A stretch of 6,631 bases of DNA. It comes from Oligoflexales bacterium. GTDB lineage: Bacteria; Bdellovibrionota_B; Oligoflexia; Oligoflexales; CACXFL01. Location of the stretch: NCBI GenBank assembly GCA_028282865.1, contig JANQHA010000017.1, positions 1 through 6,631 of the forward strand, in the 5' to 3' direction. The notes under the pieces were generated by a model that was given only the letters and a program-made list of their open reading frames with translations, was not told the origin of the DNA and did no database searches. Position numbers and translations under genes: made by a program. Positions 1 to 6,090 of the stretch are shown here, piece by piece; position 1 is the first letter of the stretch, and the number at the start of each line of letters is the position of its first letter.

Positions 1-1
1 A

Positions 2-184
2 AACTGGCAAACAAAAGTCCCAAGGCAGCGAGTTAAAGTATGGACCCAAGATGCAAACGTCATGAAGGGCTGGAAGAATCGTCACATTTTACTACCAAAG
101 AAGAGCTTCTCTAAGCAGACCAGGTTCTTCTCCTGGATAAAGGATAATGTGGACTTTAAGGTTCCTAGGAAGCGAGTGGATTAG
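2..184 (+). CDS. 3' end of an unrecognised basic, Trp-rich protein (5' truncated by window edge)
   Basis: One frame stays open from the first bases of the window for 60 codons and ends at TAG 182-184. The other two + frames stop by positions 36 and 63, and every minus frame is blocked by stops within the first hundred bases, so this is the only frame that could be a gene entering from the left. The visible C-terminus has four Trp and sixteen Lys/Arg against four Asp and no Glu, and ends in a basic stretch (VPRKRVD). No domain or membrane segment is recognised. It converges on the minus-strand lipoprotein gene with about 100 nt between the two stops, where I see no clear terminator. An open run of 60 codons can occur by chance, so this is a moderate-to-low confidence partial gene. 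Confidence 0.4.
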   Translation, partial: NWQTKVPRQRVKVWTQDANVMKGWKNRHILLPKKSFSKQTRFFSWIKDNVDFKVPRKRVD

Positions 185-284
185 TAGCTTAAAAATTCTC
201 GGAATCAAGGTATGGTTTTTCGACTTTAATATTCGGTTGTTAAGTGCTCTGTTTAGCATGTGGGTATTTTACTACGTAAATGAC

Positions 285-881
285 CTAAGGAGGTGCTTCT
301 TCACCCAAAGCATTCAAAGTCGCTATCCTAACTTTCTTATAAACCCCAGCATCTTTATCGGATTCACCCTTCAAATCTCCCCTACCAGAATTAAGCTTCA
401 AAAATAACTCAGTCGCATCATTATCTAGTAAAATTTTTCTCTGTTCTTTAGAACGCACAAAGCACGCGGAACCATCGGGGTCAAGCTTTCTACCGTGGTG
501 TATCAACGGTATGAGACAGAAGGCATCAACACCATCAGACTTAAACACTGAAATAACCGGGTCCAGCCAATTATGAGGTTCGTCTGGGCGATGTGGGGAC
601 CCTTGCTCTTTTATACGACCAACCTGCAAAATTTGCTTGCTAGCCATTTTCTCTAATAAGATGTTGGCAGACTTAGCAATGTCTTCGATAAAGATATTAT
701 TATTGTCAAGGGCGGCGTTAAATCTAAGCTGCTTGAAGATATCCACTGGCTTGATTTGATCCGTGCCTTTGATACCAGATATACCTACATTATTCTTGTC
801 TCCACTCAGCGCAGAATCCGAGTCACGAACCTTGCAGTAGGTAAGACTAAAAATAGCCACTAAACAAAAAATCAGCTTCAT
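285..881 (-). CDS. Small secreted lipoprotein of unknown function
   Basis: This 198-residue protein begins with MKLIFCLVAIFSLTYC, a short type II signal peptide whose lipidated residue would be Cys16. Tyr just before the Cys is unusual, since Gly, Ala or Ser is normal there, so processing is probable rather than certain. Lys follows the Cys, which under the E. coli +2 rule would not retain it in the inner membrane. The mature part is polar with two further cysteines in the segment around DAFCLIPLIHHGRK and GSACFVRS. No known domain is recognised. The ATG has AAAGGG 4 nt upstream (886-891). The start lies 20 nt after the kinase stop, so the two are probably co-transcribed and co-translated. 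The first residues after the Cys (CKVRDSDSALSGDKNN) resemble those of the lipoprotein array at 3358-6631 (CKNRSES.LLSDKN), but the rest does not align. Confidence 0.8.
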   Translation of the reverse strand: MKLIFCLVAIFSLTYCKVRDSDSALSGDKNNVGISGIKGTDQIKPVDIFKQLRFNAALDNNNIFIEDIAKSANILLEKMASKQILQVGRIKEQGSPHRPDEPHNWLDPVISVFKSDGVDAFCLIPLIHHGRKLDPDGSACFVRSKEQRKILLDNDATELFLKLNSGRGDLKGESDKDAGVYKKVRIATLNALGEEAPP

Positions 882-901
882 AAAACCCTTTCTGCTTTAA
901 A

Positions 902-1831
902 CTAACCTATAAACCCACGATAAATATCCTGTTTAGGACCGCTAAAATTCCCCTCTACCACTCCGCTCTCAATGAGATACTGCTCGATAGCGTATCTTGC
1001 ATAACGAATATTGTAGCGTTTCAGTATTGAATAGACTCCAAACATCATCTGCTCACTCGTTTGAACCCGTTTAGCTGCATTAATATGTAACGTAACCTTT
1101 AAAAGCTTTCTTAACATCGCCATAAGTTTTCGATCATCACTTTGAACCTTAGATAGTGAAAGCTTTTTCATGCCCTTAAGCACCTTCTTACGATCCTGGC
1201 TCGCCGGAACAGCCTTGGACCCGGTCAACATTTCATAGAGTATCAGGCCAGCACAATATAAATCTGTTTGCGGAACAATAGCGGACTCGGTCACATGCTC
1301 TGGAGAATAATAACCAGGGGTTCCGACCATATAGTTTTTATAGTCTTCGACTTCCTGCTGGCAAGCCAGACCAAAGTCAGTGACTAGTACCCGGCCATTG
1401 TTCTGGATTAAAACGTTTGGCGCAGACAGGTCGGAATGGATCACATCATGTAAATGAAGGTAGTCGATTCCTTGAAGCATATCGATCAGGATACACAGCG
1501 CGACAATAGGCGGCATCCTACCTGATTTTTTCATGAGCGCATAAAGAGATGAGCCTTCGACAAACTCAGTAACGATATAGCAGTTAGGCGGCTCGAAACC
1601 TCCGTCTAGATATGAGACGATATTCTTATGATCAAGCCTAGAAACGATTAATAGCTCACGGTGAAAAATCCCGAGAAACTTGCGGCTTTGGGTGAACCGG
1701 TCATGGAGCATTTTTATAGCTACAAACTTGCCTGAGCGAGTGTCAACGCTTCTAAAAACTCGTCCTAAACCACCAACACCAACCTCTTCAATTAGCTGAT
1801 AATGGTCTATATTTTTTACTGGAAGCGCCAA
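902..1831 (-). CDS. Eukaryotic-like (Hanks-type) Ser/Thr protein kinase, cytoplasmic
   Basis: The protein is 309 residues, almost entirely one kinase domain (about residues 11-275). It would phosphorylate Ser/Thr of protein targets using ATP. Visible motifs in order: Gly-rich loop GVGGLGRV (18-25), ATP-anchoring Lys40 in VAIK, helix-C Glu59, catalytic loop HSDLSAPN (132-139) with Asp134 and Asn139, DFG (152-154), GTPGYYSPE (170-178) and Asp190 of the F helix. All catalytic essentials are present. Two positions deviate: Arg of HRD is Ser, so it is a non-RD kinase, and the usual catalytic-loop Lys is Ser136, a change I recall from many deltaproteobacterial kinases. No transmembrane helix, PASTA or other sensor domain follows, so it is soluble. 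The start is TTG: AGAGGGG sits 6 nt upstream (1838-1844), and the Gly loop begins right after, so a later start would delete it. The lipoprotein gene follows at 20 nt. No target can be inferred. Confidence 0.95.
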   Translation of the reverse strand: MALPVKNIDHYQLIEEVGVGGLGRVFRSVDTRSGKFVAIKMLHDRFTQSRKFLGIFHRELLIVSRLDHKNIVSYLDGGFEPPNCYIVTEFVEGSSLYALMKKSGRMPPIVALCILIDMLQGIDYLHLHDVIHSDLSAPNVLIQNNGRVLVTDFGLACQQEVEDYKNYMVGTPGYYSPEHVTESAIVPQTDLYCAGLILYEMLTGSKAVPASQDRKKVLKGMKKLSLSKVQSDDRKLMAMLRKLLKVTLHINAAKRVQTSEQMMFGVYSILKRYNIRYARYAIEQYLIESGVVEGNFSGPKQDIYRGFIG

Positions 1832-1928
1832 TTATGTCCCCTCTTGCCTCTACTAGACAATGGAGCTATCGGAGCCCAGTTTTTTTAACTTAGAAAAAAA
1901 CCAAAAAAAGATATAAAATCATGTTATT

Positions 1929-2372
1929 TCATTGGGTTATATTGACATCACTCTGGTTAAGGAGGACATCATGCTCCTCCGCCTCCAAGACAACACCGTC
2001 ATAGACCCTGTCAGCATAATAACCAAGAATCCCTAATGAATCGGAAAAACCATCATAATCAACATTGCTGAGCAAAAGCTGAAACGACATCACCAAATCG
2101 CCATATTCGTCGATTCCGAGCTTAATTAACTTGCAGTCGTTGTTAAATTCAAGAACCTTCAAATGCACTTCGGCATACGAGCGCCAATCAGGGCCAAGCC
2201 GCAGCAATGGAGCAACAGTAAAAGACAGCCAAGTTTCCGTTAGCTCAATGACCAGAGGAAAGGCACGGCGGTCCCCCTGCCAACCAGTGCACCAGGCATT
2301 CGGCCCTGAAACTGAAAAATCCCAGCCGTATTGCTCTAAGAACGACTCCACGATTTCTGGAGAGATTCGCAT
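1929..2372 (-). CDS. YbjN / type III secretion chaperone-like small protein
   Basis: This is a 147-residue soluble protein with no signal peptide. The pattern fits the YbjN/CesT-like chaperone fold: an N-terminal helix (ISPEIVESFLEQYGW), strands through AFPLVIEL and WLSFTVAPLL (38-57), a helix ending in LKVLEFNN (71-78), then the paired strands CKLIKLGIDEYGDLVMSFQLL (80-100, with a gap for brevity) and a C-terminal helix. The Leu-x-x-x-Asn before a strand and the acidic-Gly turn are typical of that family. The assignment rests on pattern, not on any search. Family members are mostly of unknown role, some being secretion chaperones. The start was set at ATG 2372, which has AAGGG 7 nt upstream (2380-2384); the adjacent in-frame TTG at 2375 would have only 4 nt. 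The kinase gene lies 97 nt downstream on the same strand; co-transcription is possible but not shown. Confidence 0.6.
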   Translation of the reverse strand: MRISPEIVESFLEQYGWDFSVSGPNAWCTGWQGDRRAFPLVIELTETWLSFTVAPLLRLGPDWRSYAEVHLKVLEFNNDCKLIKLGIDEYGDLVMSFQLLLSNVDYDGFSDSLGILGYYADRVYDGVVLEAEEHDVLLNQSDVNITQ

Positions 2373-2604
2373 CAAAGCACCCTTAAGGTCATTTTTATTA
2401 ATAATACTAATAGGCTATCTGTTTGTCTGTGAACCGTCAAATTTTGACAAGAAAAATTTTATATTCGCCCAAATTTAGCCGTTTCGGGGCAGCTTTCATG
2501 TGGGCAAGCCGACGAAATTGCGTCTTTGAACAGTTTCCGTCCGCTCACTTTCATGATAGTCTGGCCGCGTTAATAGTCTTATCTAAATAACTGTGGGGTA
2601 TCTC
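2373..2604. promoter_or_regulatory. Divergent intergenic region with palindrome GTCAAA-t-TTTGAC
   Basis: This 232-nt region separates the minus-strand YbjN-like gene from bfr and must hold the promoter of at least one of them. At 2436-2448 there is a perfect 6-bp inverted repeat with a one-base centre. It overlaps a minus-strand TTGACG -35-like hexamer (2440-2435) followed after 17 nt by only a weak -10 (TAGCCT, 2417-2412). The same palindrome creates a + strand TTGACA (2444-2449) with no well-spaced -10. CTTTCATG occurs twice (2493-2500 and 2548-2555). No strong bfr promoter and no gene could be identified here. Confidence 0.3.
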
Positions 2605-3069
2605 GTGAAAGGTCATCCGGAAGTCATTCAACAACTAAACTTAGTATTAAGCGGCGAATTAATTGCCATCAACCAATATTTCCTTCACTCCAGAATGTGC
2701 AAGGACTGGGGCTATGAAAAGCTAGCGGACCTGATATGGAAGGAATCCATTGATGAGATGAAGCATGCACAAACTCTAACCGACCGGATTCTATTTCTCG
2801 AAGGACTCCCCAATCTTCAGAAGCTAGGCAAACTAAATATCGGTGAGAATATCCAGGAAATCTTACAGTGCGACTTAAAGCTAGAGTTTGAAAATATTCC
2901 CAATGTCCAGGCTGGAATAGAGCTCTGTTACAAACATACCGACCACGCGTCTCGAGAGATTCTTGAGCATATCTTAGTTCAGGAAGAAGAGCATGTGGAT
3001 TGGTTAGAGTCTCAACTCAACATCATCAAAGATGTCGGAACCGAGAACTATTTATCTCAGCAGTTTTAG
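2605..3069 (+). CDS. bfr: Bacterioferritin (haem-binding iron-storage ferritin)
   Basis: Bacterioferritin forms a 24-subunit cytoplasmic shell that oxidises Fe(II) at a dinuclear centre and stores it as a ferric mineral, with haem between subunit pairs. From the GTG at 2605 the protein is 154 residues, close to the usual length, starting MKGHPEVIQQLN. Numbered this way all ligands fall at the standard positions: ferroxidase Glu18, Glu51, His54, Glu94, Glu127 and His130, and haem ligand Met52. GGGG at 2595-2598 is 6 nt upstream of this GTG. An earlier in-frame GTG at 2593 would add four residues, overlap that ribosome site and shift the numbering, so it is rejected. The N-terminal INQYFLH and C-terminal LVQEEEHVDWLE segments are characteristic. 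No partner ferredoxin (bfd) is beside it. No clear Fur box is visible upstream; a perfect hairpin follows downstream. Confidence 0.97.
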   Translation: MKGHPEVIQQLNLVLSGELIAINQYFLHSRMCKDWGYEKLADLIWKESIDEMKHAQTLTDRILFLEGLPNLQKLGKLNIGENIQEILQCDLKLEFENIPNVQAGIELCYKHTDHASREILEHILVQEEEHVDWLESQLNIIKDVGTENYLSQQF

Positions 3070-3115
3070 TGATCATAAATTTGACACTCGCTTTATTTTA
3101 AGACATTGCGCTTAA

Positions 3116-3156
3116 CCAAAACTACTGGAGTTGCTCCCATTCACCAGTAGTTTTGG
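3116..3156 (+). terminator. 13-bp perfect stem-loop after bfr (candidate terminator)
   Basis: CCAAAACTACTGG (3116-3128) is repeated in perfect inverse as CCAGTAGTTTTGG (3144-3156) around a 15-nt loop, starting 46 nt after the bfr stop. Inside, TGGAG-ttg-CTCCC could form a competing small hairpin. There is no T-run directly after the stem, so it is not a textbook intrinsic terminator. It may act as a terminator with help, as an mRNA 3'-end stabiliser or, in principle, as a protein-binding palindrome. Confidence 0.45.
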
Positions 3157-3192
3157 TCTGTTGACACCTCTGCGTCACGTCAGATACCCTTT

Positions 3193-3201
3193 TGATATAA
3201 T
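3193..3201 (+). promoter_or_regulatory. Extended -10 promoter (TGATATAAT) for the lipoprotein array
   Basis: TGATATAAT matches the sigma-70 extended -10 consensus TGnTATAAT exactly. The hexamer 17 nt upstream is poor, which extended -10 promoters tolerate; the TTGACA at 3161 is 29 nt away, too far to pair with it. Transcription starting near 3208 would give an untranslated leader of about 150 nt before the first lipoprotein. It lies in an AT-rich stretch just after the bfr hairpin, so it is the natural promoter for the array. Confidence 0.5.
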
Positions 3202-3306
3202 TAATTAATTTTTATTTTTTGTCGGCACCTGTCTGCATCATAATGAGAATTTTAAGGACTCTGCTACCTAAACACCAGTATGCTTGCAGAAGAAAACATG
3301 CCTAGG

Positions 3307-3324
3307 CGAATTGCAATCAATTCG
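3307..3324 (+). promoter_or_regulatory. Leader hairpin upstream of first array lipoprotein
   Basis: CGAATTG (3307-3313) and CAATTCG (3318-3324) form a perfect 7-bp stem with a CAAT loop, ending 33 nt before the ATG at 3358 and 21 nt before the ribosome binding site. It lies in the predicted 5' leader. The remainder of 3070-3357 holds no supportable gene. This hairpin is absent from the spacers before copies 2 and 3. Confidence 0.35.
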
Positions 3325-3357
3325 ACGACAAAATTTAAAATTTGAAAGGAAATAAAG

Positions 3358-4521
3358 ATGAAAAGCATGAAAAACACCCCCCTTGTAATTATAGGGCTTT
3401 TAGCTCTCGCTGCAGTTGTAAGCTGCAAGAACAGATCTGAAAGCAGTCTGCTCTCAGATAAAAATGGTGATGGCGGCACTGTTATTGTCTGCGATAAAAA
3501 ATTACAAGAGCTAGGCGGCTTAGATATCATGGTTACAGATCTTTATGTGTTCCGTAAAGACCCGAAACTAAAGAAACTTAAAATCCCCGTGGACAAACAT
3601 GGCCAGTATGCACATTACTTAGAAATCGTAAAAATTATTCTAAAGCGCTTCAAATATCTAGATTATTCTGGTTACAAAAAGATGCAAGCTCTAATTAACC
3701 AGGTAGACCCAGAACAGAAAATAGATGCTAAACTAGCTAAACTGCATCTCCCAAAGGTCGGCGATGAGGGCGCTATAGAGCTACCGGAAGAGGGCAATTG
3801 TGAAATAAAGTATGCTGTTATCCAAAAAAATAGTAGCATCCCAGGTTGGAAAACTTTTCAGTTCCAAAAAGAAATATGGACAAGGCTTGATAACATCAAC
3901 AAAGCTGCACTGTTGGTTCACGAAATCTTAATTAGACAATATAACAACACAATAGACCACCTTCGCTATGCTGTTGCACATGCATTTGCGGACAAGTTGC
4001 CCTCGGCAAAAAACCTGAAGTATCTGTGGTTTGCTAAAAAATTTCTTACTCCACCTTCGCAGCTAGTATTCCTTCCTGAACAAGTTTTGCCAAACTCTAG
4101 AAACGACCAACTGGTCCAAGGTTTAACCGATGGCGAGAGGTTAATTACGGCATATTATAAAGAACCGTTAAAAGACGGTTGGCCAAACCTTACACTTACC
4201 AATGAAGAAGTTACAGCGCCAACGAGTTCAGGTGAAACTTACACCATGGGATGCCCACATAAATCTAAGATAGATTGTTATACATATTTACACATTCCGA
4301 AATTCACTAAAGATGGAAAAATTGATCAGGTGAACATTAATCAAAACTTTTTTAGCAAAGAAGGCCTAAGCGGAGTAAAGCCATACATACCTAAAGGTCT
4401 TGTTGAGAAAGGACTCATTAAAGCATCATGCAGAGAAGATGAGCGTAGTAACTGCACAGTCGAGGCAAGGCTAAAATGGAGCCCAAAACAAAAGGCCTAC
4501 ATCTACGCATCACCGTTCTAA
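3358..4521 (+). CDS. Array lipoprotein copy 1, unknown function
   Basis: This is a 387-residue predicted lipoprotein. The signal peptide ends in LAAVVSC with Cys23 as the lipidation site and Lys at +2, which suggests outer-membrane anchoring if E. coli sorting rules apply. A short linker (KNRSESSLLSDKNGDGG) leads to TVIVCD and the segment ELGGLDIMVTDLYVFR. Further conserved parts are LINQVDPEQ (112-120), LLVHEILIR with His188-Glu189, AHAFADKLP with His208, and the C-terminal WSPKQKAYIYASP. The six mature cysteines (45, 148, 299, 307, 358, 366) suggest three disulfides in the periplasm or outside the cell. There is no HExxH motif, so no zincin peptidase is claimed. AAAGGA stands 7 nt before the ATG. 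Copy 2 is about 76% identical over residues 23-181 (hand count) and less so afterwards. I do not recognise a named family; a binding or surface role is only a guess. Confidence 0.9.
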   Translation: MKSMKNTPLVIIGLLALAAVVSCKNRSESSLLSDKNGDGGTVIVCDKKLQELGGLDIMVTDLYVFRKDPKLKKLKIPVDKHGQYAHYLEIVKIILKRFKYLDYSGYKKMQALINQVDPEQKIDAKLAKLHLPKVGDEGAIELPEEGNCEIKYAVIQKNSSIPGWKTFQFQKEIWTRLDNINKAALLVHEILIRQYNNTIDHLRYAVAHAFADKLPSAKNLKYLWFAKKFLTPPSQLVFLPEQVLPNSRNDQLVQGLTDGERLITAYYKEPLKDGWPNLTLTNEEVTAPTSSGETYTMGCPHKSKIDCYTYLHIPKFTKDGKIDQVNINQNFFSKEGLSGVKPYIPKGLVEKGLIKASCREDERSNCTVEARLKWSPKQKAYIYASPF

Positions 4522-4539
4522 AGGAGCCCAGCCAGATGT

Positions 4540-4553
4540 GCGGCTTCTGCCGC
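4540..4553 (+). promoter_or_regulatory. Intercistronic hairpin GCGGC-ttct-GCCGC, copy A
   Basis: A perfect 5-bp GC stem with a UUCU loop begins 18 nt after the stop of copy 1. It is conserved exactly before copy 3. No T-run follows, so it is more likely an mRNA stability, processing or pausing element than a full terminator; it may also be incidental. Confidence 0.35.
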
Positions 4554-4575
4554 TCGTCTAGCGCAATATGGAGCT

Positions 4576-4692
4576 ATGGAATCTACGTTCAAGACAAATG
4601 ACCCTTTGAAATTTCTCAAGCATGAACCCGAAGAACGCTTAGCGACATTTGCTCCATACCTAAACCTGTATAAAAATTTTGAAAGGAAATAA
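4576..4692 (+). CDS. Possible 38-aa small ORF overlapping the next gene's ribosome site, copy A
   Basis: ATG 4576 opens a 38-codon frame beginning MESTFKTNDPLKFLK and ending YLNLYKNFERK, with its TAA 2 nt before the ATG of copy 2, so the lipoprotein ribosome site lies inside its last codons. Such an arrangement would allow translational coupling. The ORF is conserved with intact start, length and stop before copy 3. Against it: GGAG is only 2 nt from the ATG, which is too close, and the whole block is so recently duplicated that an intact frame is weak proof. The frame is also open upstream to the stop of copy 1. It has no recognisable domain or signal peptide. Confidence 0.25.
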   Translation: MESTFKTNDPLKFLKHEPEERLATFAPYLNLYKNFERK

Positions 4693-4694
4693 AG

Positions 4695-5918
4695 ATGAAA
4701 GGTATCAATAAGCATACGTTAGGAATGATCATAGGGTTAGTCACTCTATCTGGATTTGTGAGTTGCAAGAACAGATCAGAAAGTAACCTGCTCTCAGATA
4801 AAAATGGTGATGGTGGTACCGTCATTATCTGCGATCAAAAACTACCAGAGCTAGGTGGTTTGGATATTATGGTCACCGACTTATACGAGTTTCGTAATAA
4901 CACTAAACTTAAAAAACTTAAGATACCGAGAAAAGAAAATGGTGAACCAGCTCACTACTTAGAGATAGTCAAAGCAGTGATAGAGCGTTTCAAGCACCGG
5001 GACTATGGCAGCTATCTAAAAATGAAGAAACTCATCAATCAAGTAGATCCGGAGCAGGAAATAGATGCAAAACTAGCCAAGCTCCACCTTCCAGCGGTAG
5101 GTGATGAGGGTACTATAGAGCTTCCAGAGAACGGAAACTGCGAAATAAAATATGCAGCCACACAGAAAGATAGTGATATCCCAGGCCGGAAAACCTTCCA
5201 ATACCAGCGAGAGCTCTGGAACCGCCTCGATAATATCAATAAAGCAGGGCTATTGGTCCATGAAATTCTAGTTAGAACATTCGGGGGGCTCGGAGAAAAT
5301 ATTCGCTATGTCCTGGCGCACGGCTTTGCTGATAAACTACCATCCAAGCTAACAGATTACCTGAAGTTCTCTAGGAGATTGCTTTGGCATTATCAAGATT
5401 TAATACTACGACCAGACGACGCCCTACCGGACCCTAAAAATACTCAATTAAGTAAAGTAAACCTTGAGTCTACTCAGAATGGCAAAGAGAAGGTTATCAG
5501 AACCCGCGTAAGTTATGAGGAACGAGACGACAAGTGGACGTTTGAAATTTTTCAATCGCAGATCACTGCTCCGGCCCTATCAGGTAAGAATTATACGACG
5601 AAATGCCCACCGGAAAGTATACTTTATTGCCATACATTTATGTATATTTCAAATTTTAGTGAAGCAAATAAAATCGACGAAATAGAGGTGAAGCAATCTT
5701 ATACTCCGACGCCAGAATATGATAGCGGGAATTATAATGAGAAAGAAACCTTTAAGAAGTCAGTATCACGATTCCTGCAGAAGGACCTCCTCTCTGCGGG
5801 CCTTATTAAGCTTAAATGTAATGAAAAAGGTCCATATCCCTATTTTTCTTGCGACGCTTATTACAAACTAAGATGGAGCTCAAGGCAAAACGCTTATATT
5901 TACGTGTCACCTAACTAA
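4695..5918 (+). CDS. Array lipoprotein copy 2, unknown function
   Basis: This is a 407-residue paralogue of copy 1, 173 nt downstream. The signal peptide MKGINKHTLGMIIGLVTLSG ends in FVSC, with lipidated Cys24 and Lys at +2. The core matches copy 1: TVIICD, ELGGLDIMVTDLYEFR, LINQVDPEQ, LLVHEILVR with His189-Glu190, AHGFADKLP with His209, and C-terminal WSSRQNAYIYVSP. All six mature cysteines are kept (46, 149, 304, 312, 375, 386); the last pair is CX10C instead of CX7C. The extra 20 residues come mostly from the region around 260-360, which is poorly conserved between copies. AAAGGA is 7 nt before the ATG. Its leader and signal-peptide codons are nearly identical to those of copy 3, while its mature part is closer to copy 1. 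It may be expressed from the upstream promoter or from a weak one within its own spacer. Confidence 0.9.
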   Translation: MKGINKHTLGMIIGLVTLSGFVSCKNRSESNLLSDKNGDGGTVIICDQKLPELGGLDIMVTDLYEFRNNTKLKKLKIPRKENGEPAHYLEIVKAVIERFKHRDYGSYLKMKKLINQVDPEQEIDAKLAKLHLPAVGDEGTIELPENGNCEIKYAATQKDSDIPGRKTFQYQRELWNRLDNINKAGLLVHEILVRTFGGLGENIRYVLAHGFADKLPSKLTDYLKFSRRLLWHYQDLILRPDDALPDPKNTQLSKVNLESTQNGKEKVIRTRVSYEERDDKWTFEIFQSQITAPALSGKNYTTKCPPESILYCHTFMYISNFSEANKIDEIEVKQSYTPTPEYDSGNYNEKETFKKSVSRFLQKDLLSAGLIKLKCNEKGPYPYFSCDAYYKLRWSSRQNAYIYVSPN

Positions 5919-5935
5919 GGAGTTTGACTGGACCT

Positions 5936-5949
5936 GCGGCTTCTGCCGC
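5936..5949 (+). promoter_or_regulatory. Intercistronic hairpin GCGGC-ttct-GCCGC, copy B
   Basis: This is an exact copy of the 5-bp stem and tetraloop found before copy 2, again 18 nt after the preceding stop codon although the first 16-17 nt after the two stops otherwise differ apart from the AAGGAG at the stop itself. No T-run follows. Confidence 0.35.
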
Positions 5950-5971
5950 TCGTCTAACGCAATACGGAGCT

Positions 5972-6088
5972 ATGGAATCTACGTTCAAGACAAATGATCC
6001 TTTGGAATTTCTCAAGCATGAACCCGAAGAACGCTTAGCGACTTTTGCTCCAAACCTAAACCTGTATAAAAATTTTGAAAGGAAATAA
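5972..6088 (+). CDS. Possible 38-aa small ORF overlapping the next gene's ribosome site, copy B
   Basis: This is the counterpart of the ORF at 4576-4692, with the same length and the same TAA 2 nt before the ATG of copy 3. It differs from copy A at two residues (Lys to Glu in the PLKFLK segment, Tyr to Asn in APYLNL) plus two silent changes. Its frame is open upstream to 5915. The same doubts apply: a start with a badly spaced ribosome site, and too few differences to judge selection. Confidence 0.25.
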   Translation: MESTFKTNDPLEFLKHEPEERLATFAPNLNLYKNFERK

Positions 6089-6090
6089 AG

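Larger units (their letters stand above)
4539..4796 (+). repeat. Repeated leader plus signal-peptide block, unit A
   Basis: This 258-nt block (156 nt of spacer plus the first 34 codons of copy 2) aligns without gaps to 5935-6192. By hand I count 6 differences in the spacer and 3 in the coding part, about 96% identity overall. Homology begins 17 nt after the stop of the preceding gene and falls sharply after the LLS codons that close the lipoprotein linker. The block carries the hairpin at 4540-4553, a 38-codon ORF, a TGTATAAA stretch (4667-4674) that could serve as a weak -10, and the AAAGGA ribosome site. Only the last 22 nt or so is shared with the leader of copy 1. Confidence 0.9.

Noticed and set aside
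147..407. 86-codon + strand ORF with a hydrophobic translation
   Set aside because: It overlaps the end of the partial left-edge gene and over 100 nt of the lipoprotein gene on the other strand, and its AAAGGA is only 2 nt from the ATG. Best read as a shadow.
2131..2478. 115-codon + strand ORF antisense to the YbjN-like gene
   Set aside because: Low-complexity Ser/Arg-rich translation with no ribosome site; the minus frame has a coherent domain pattern and start.
2593..2604. Upstream GTG start adding four residues to bacterioferritin
   Set aside because: It would overlap the GGGG ribosome site of GTG 2605 and shift all ligand positions away from family numbering.
3161..3188. TTGACA at 3161 as the -35 of the array promoter
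   Set aside because: It is 29 nt from TATAAT, and the alternative AGATAC or GATACC hexamers at proper spacing are poor.
3200..3220. AT-rich TTAATTAATT and T-run as a bfr intrinsic terminator tail
   Set aside because: The T-run is over 50 nt beyond the hairpin at 3116-3156 and no GC stem directly precedes it.
3919..3936. Zincin-type peptidase site around HEILIR
   Set aside because: There is no second His at the HExxH position in either full copy, so a metallopeptidase call is not supported.
4536..4601. 21-codon ORF starting ATG 4536 with AAGGAG 9 nt upstream
   Set aside because: The ATG is absent in the second spacer copy (ACC there), so this ORF is not conserved although the frame is.
4518..4715. 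Minus-strand ORF across the first spacer, repeated at 5911-6111
   Set aside because: Conserved only because the block is duplicated; it is antisense to gene starts, and five of its residues change between copies, more than in the forward frame.
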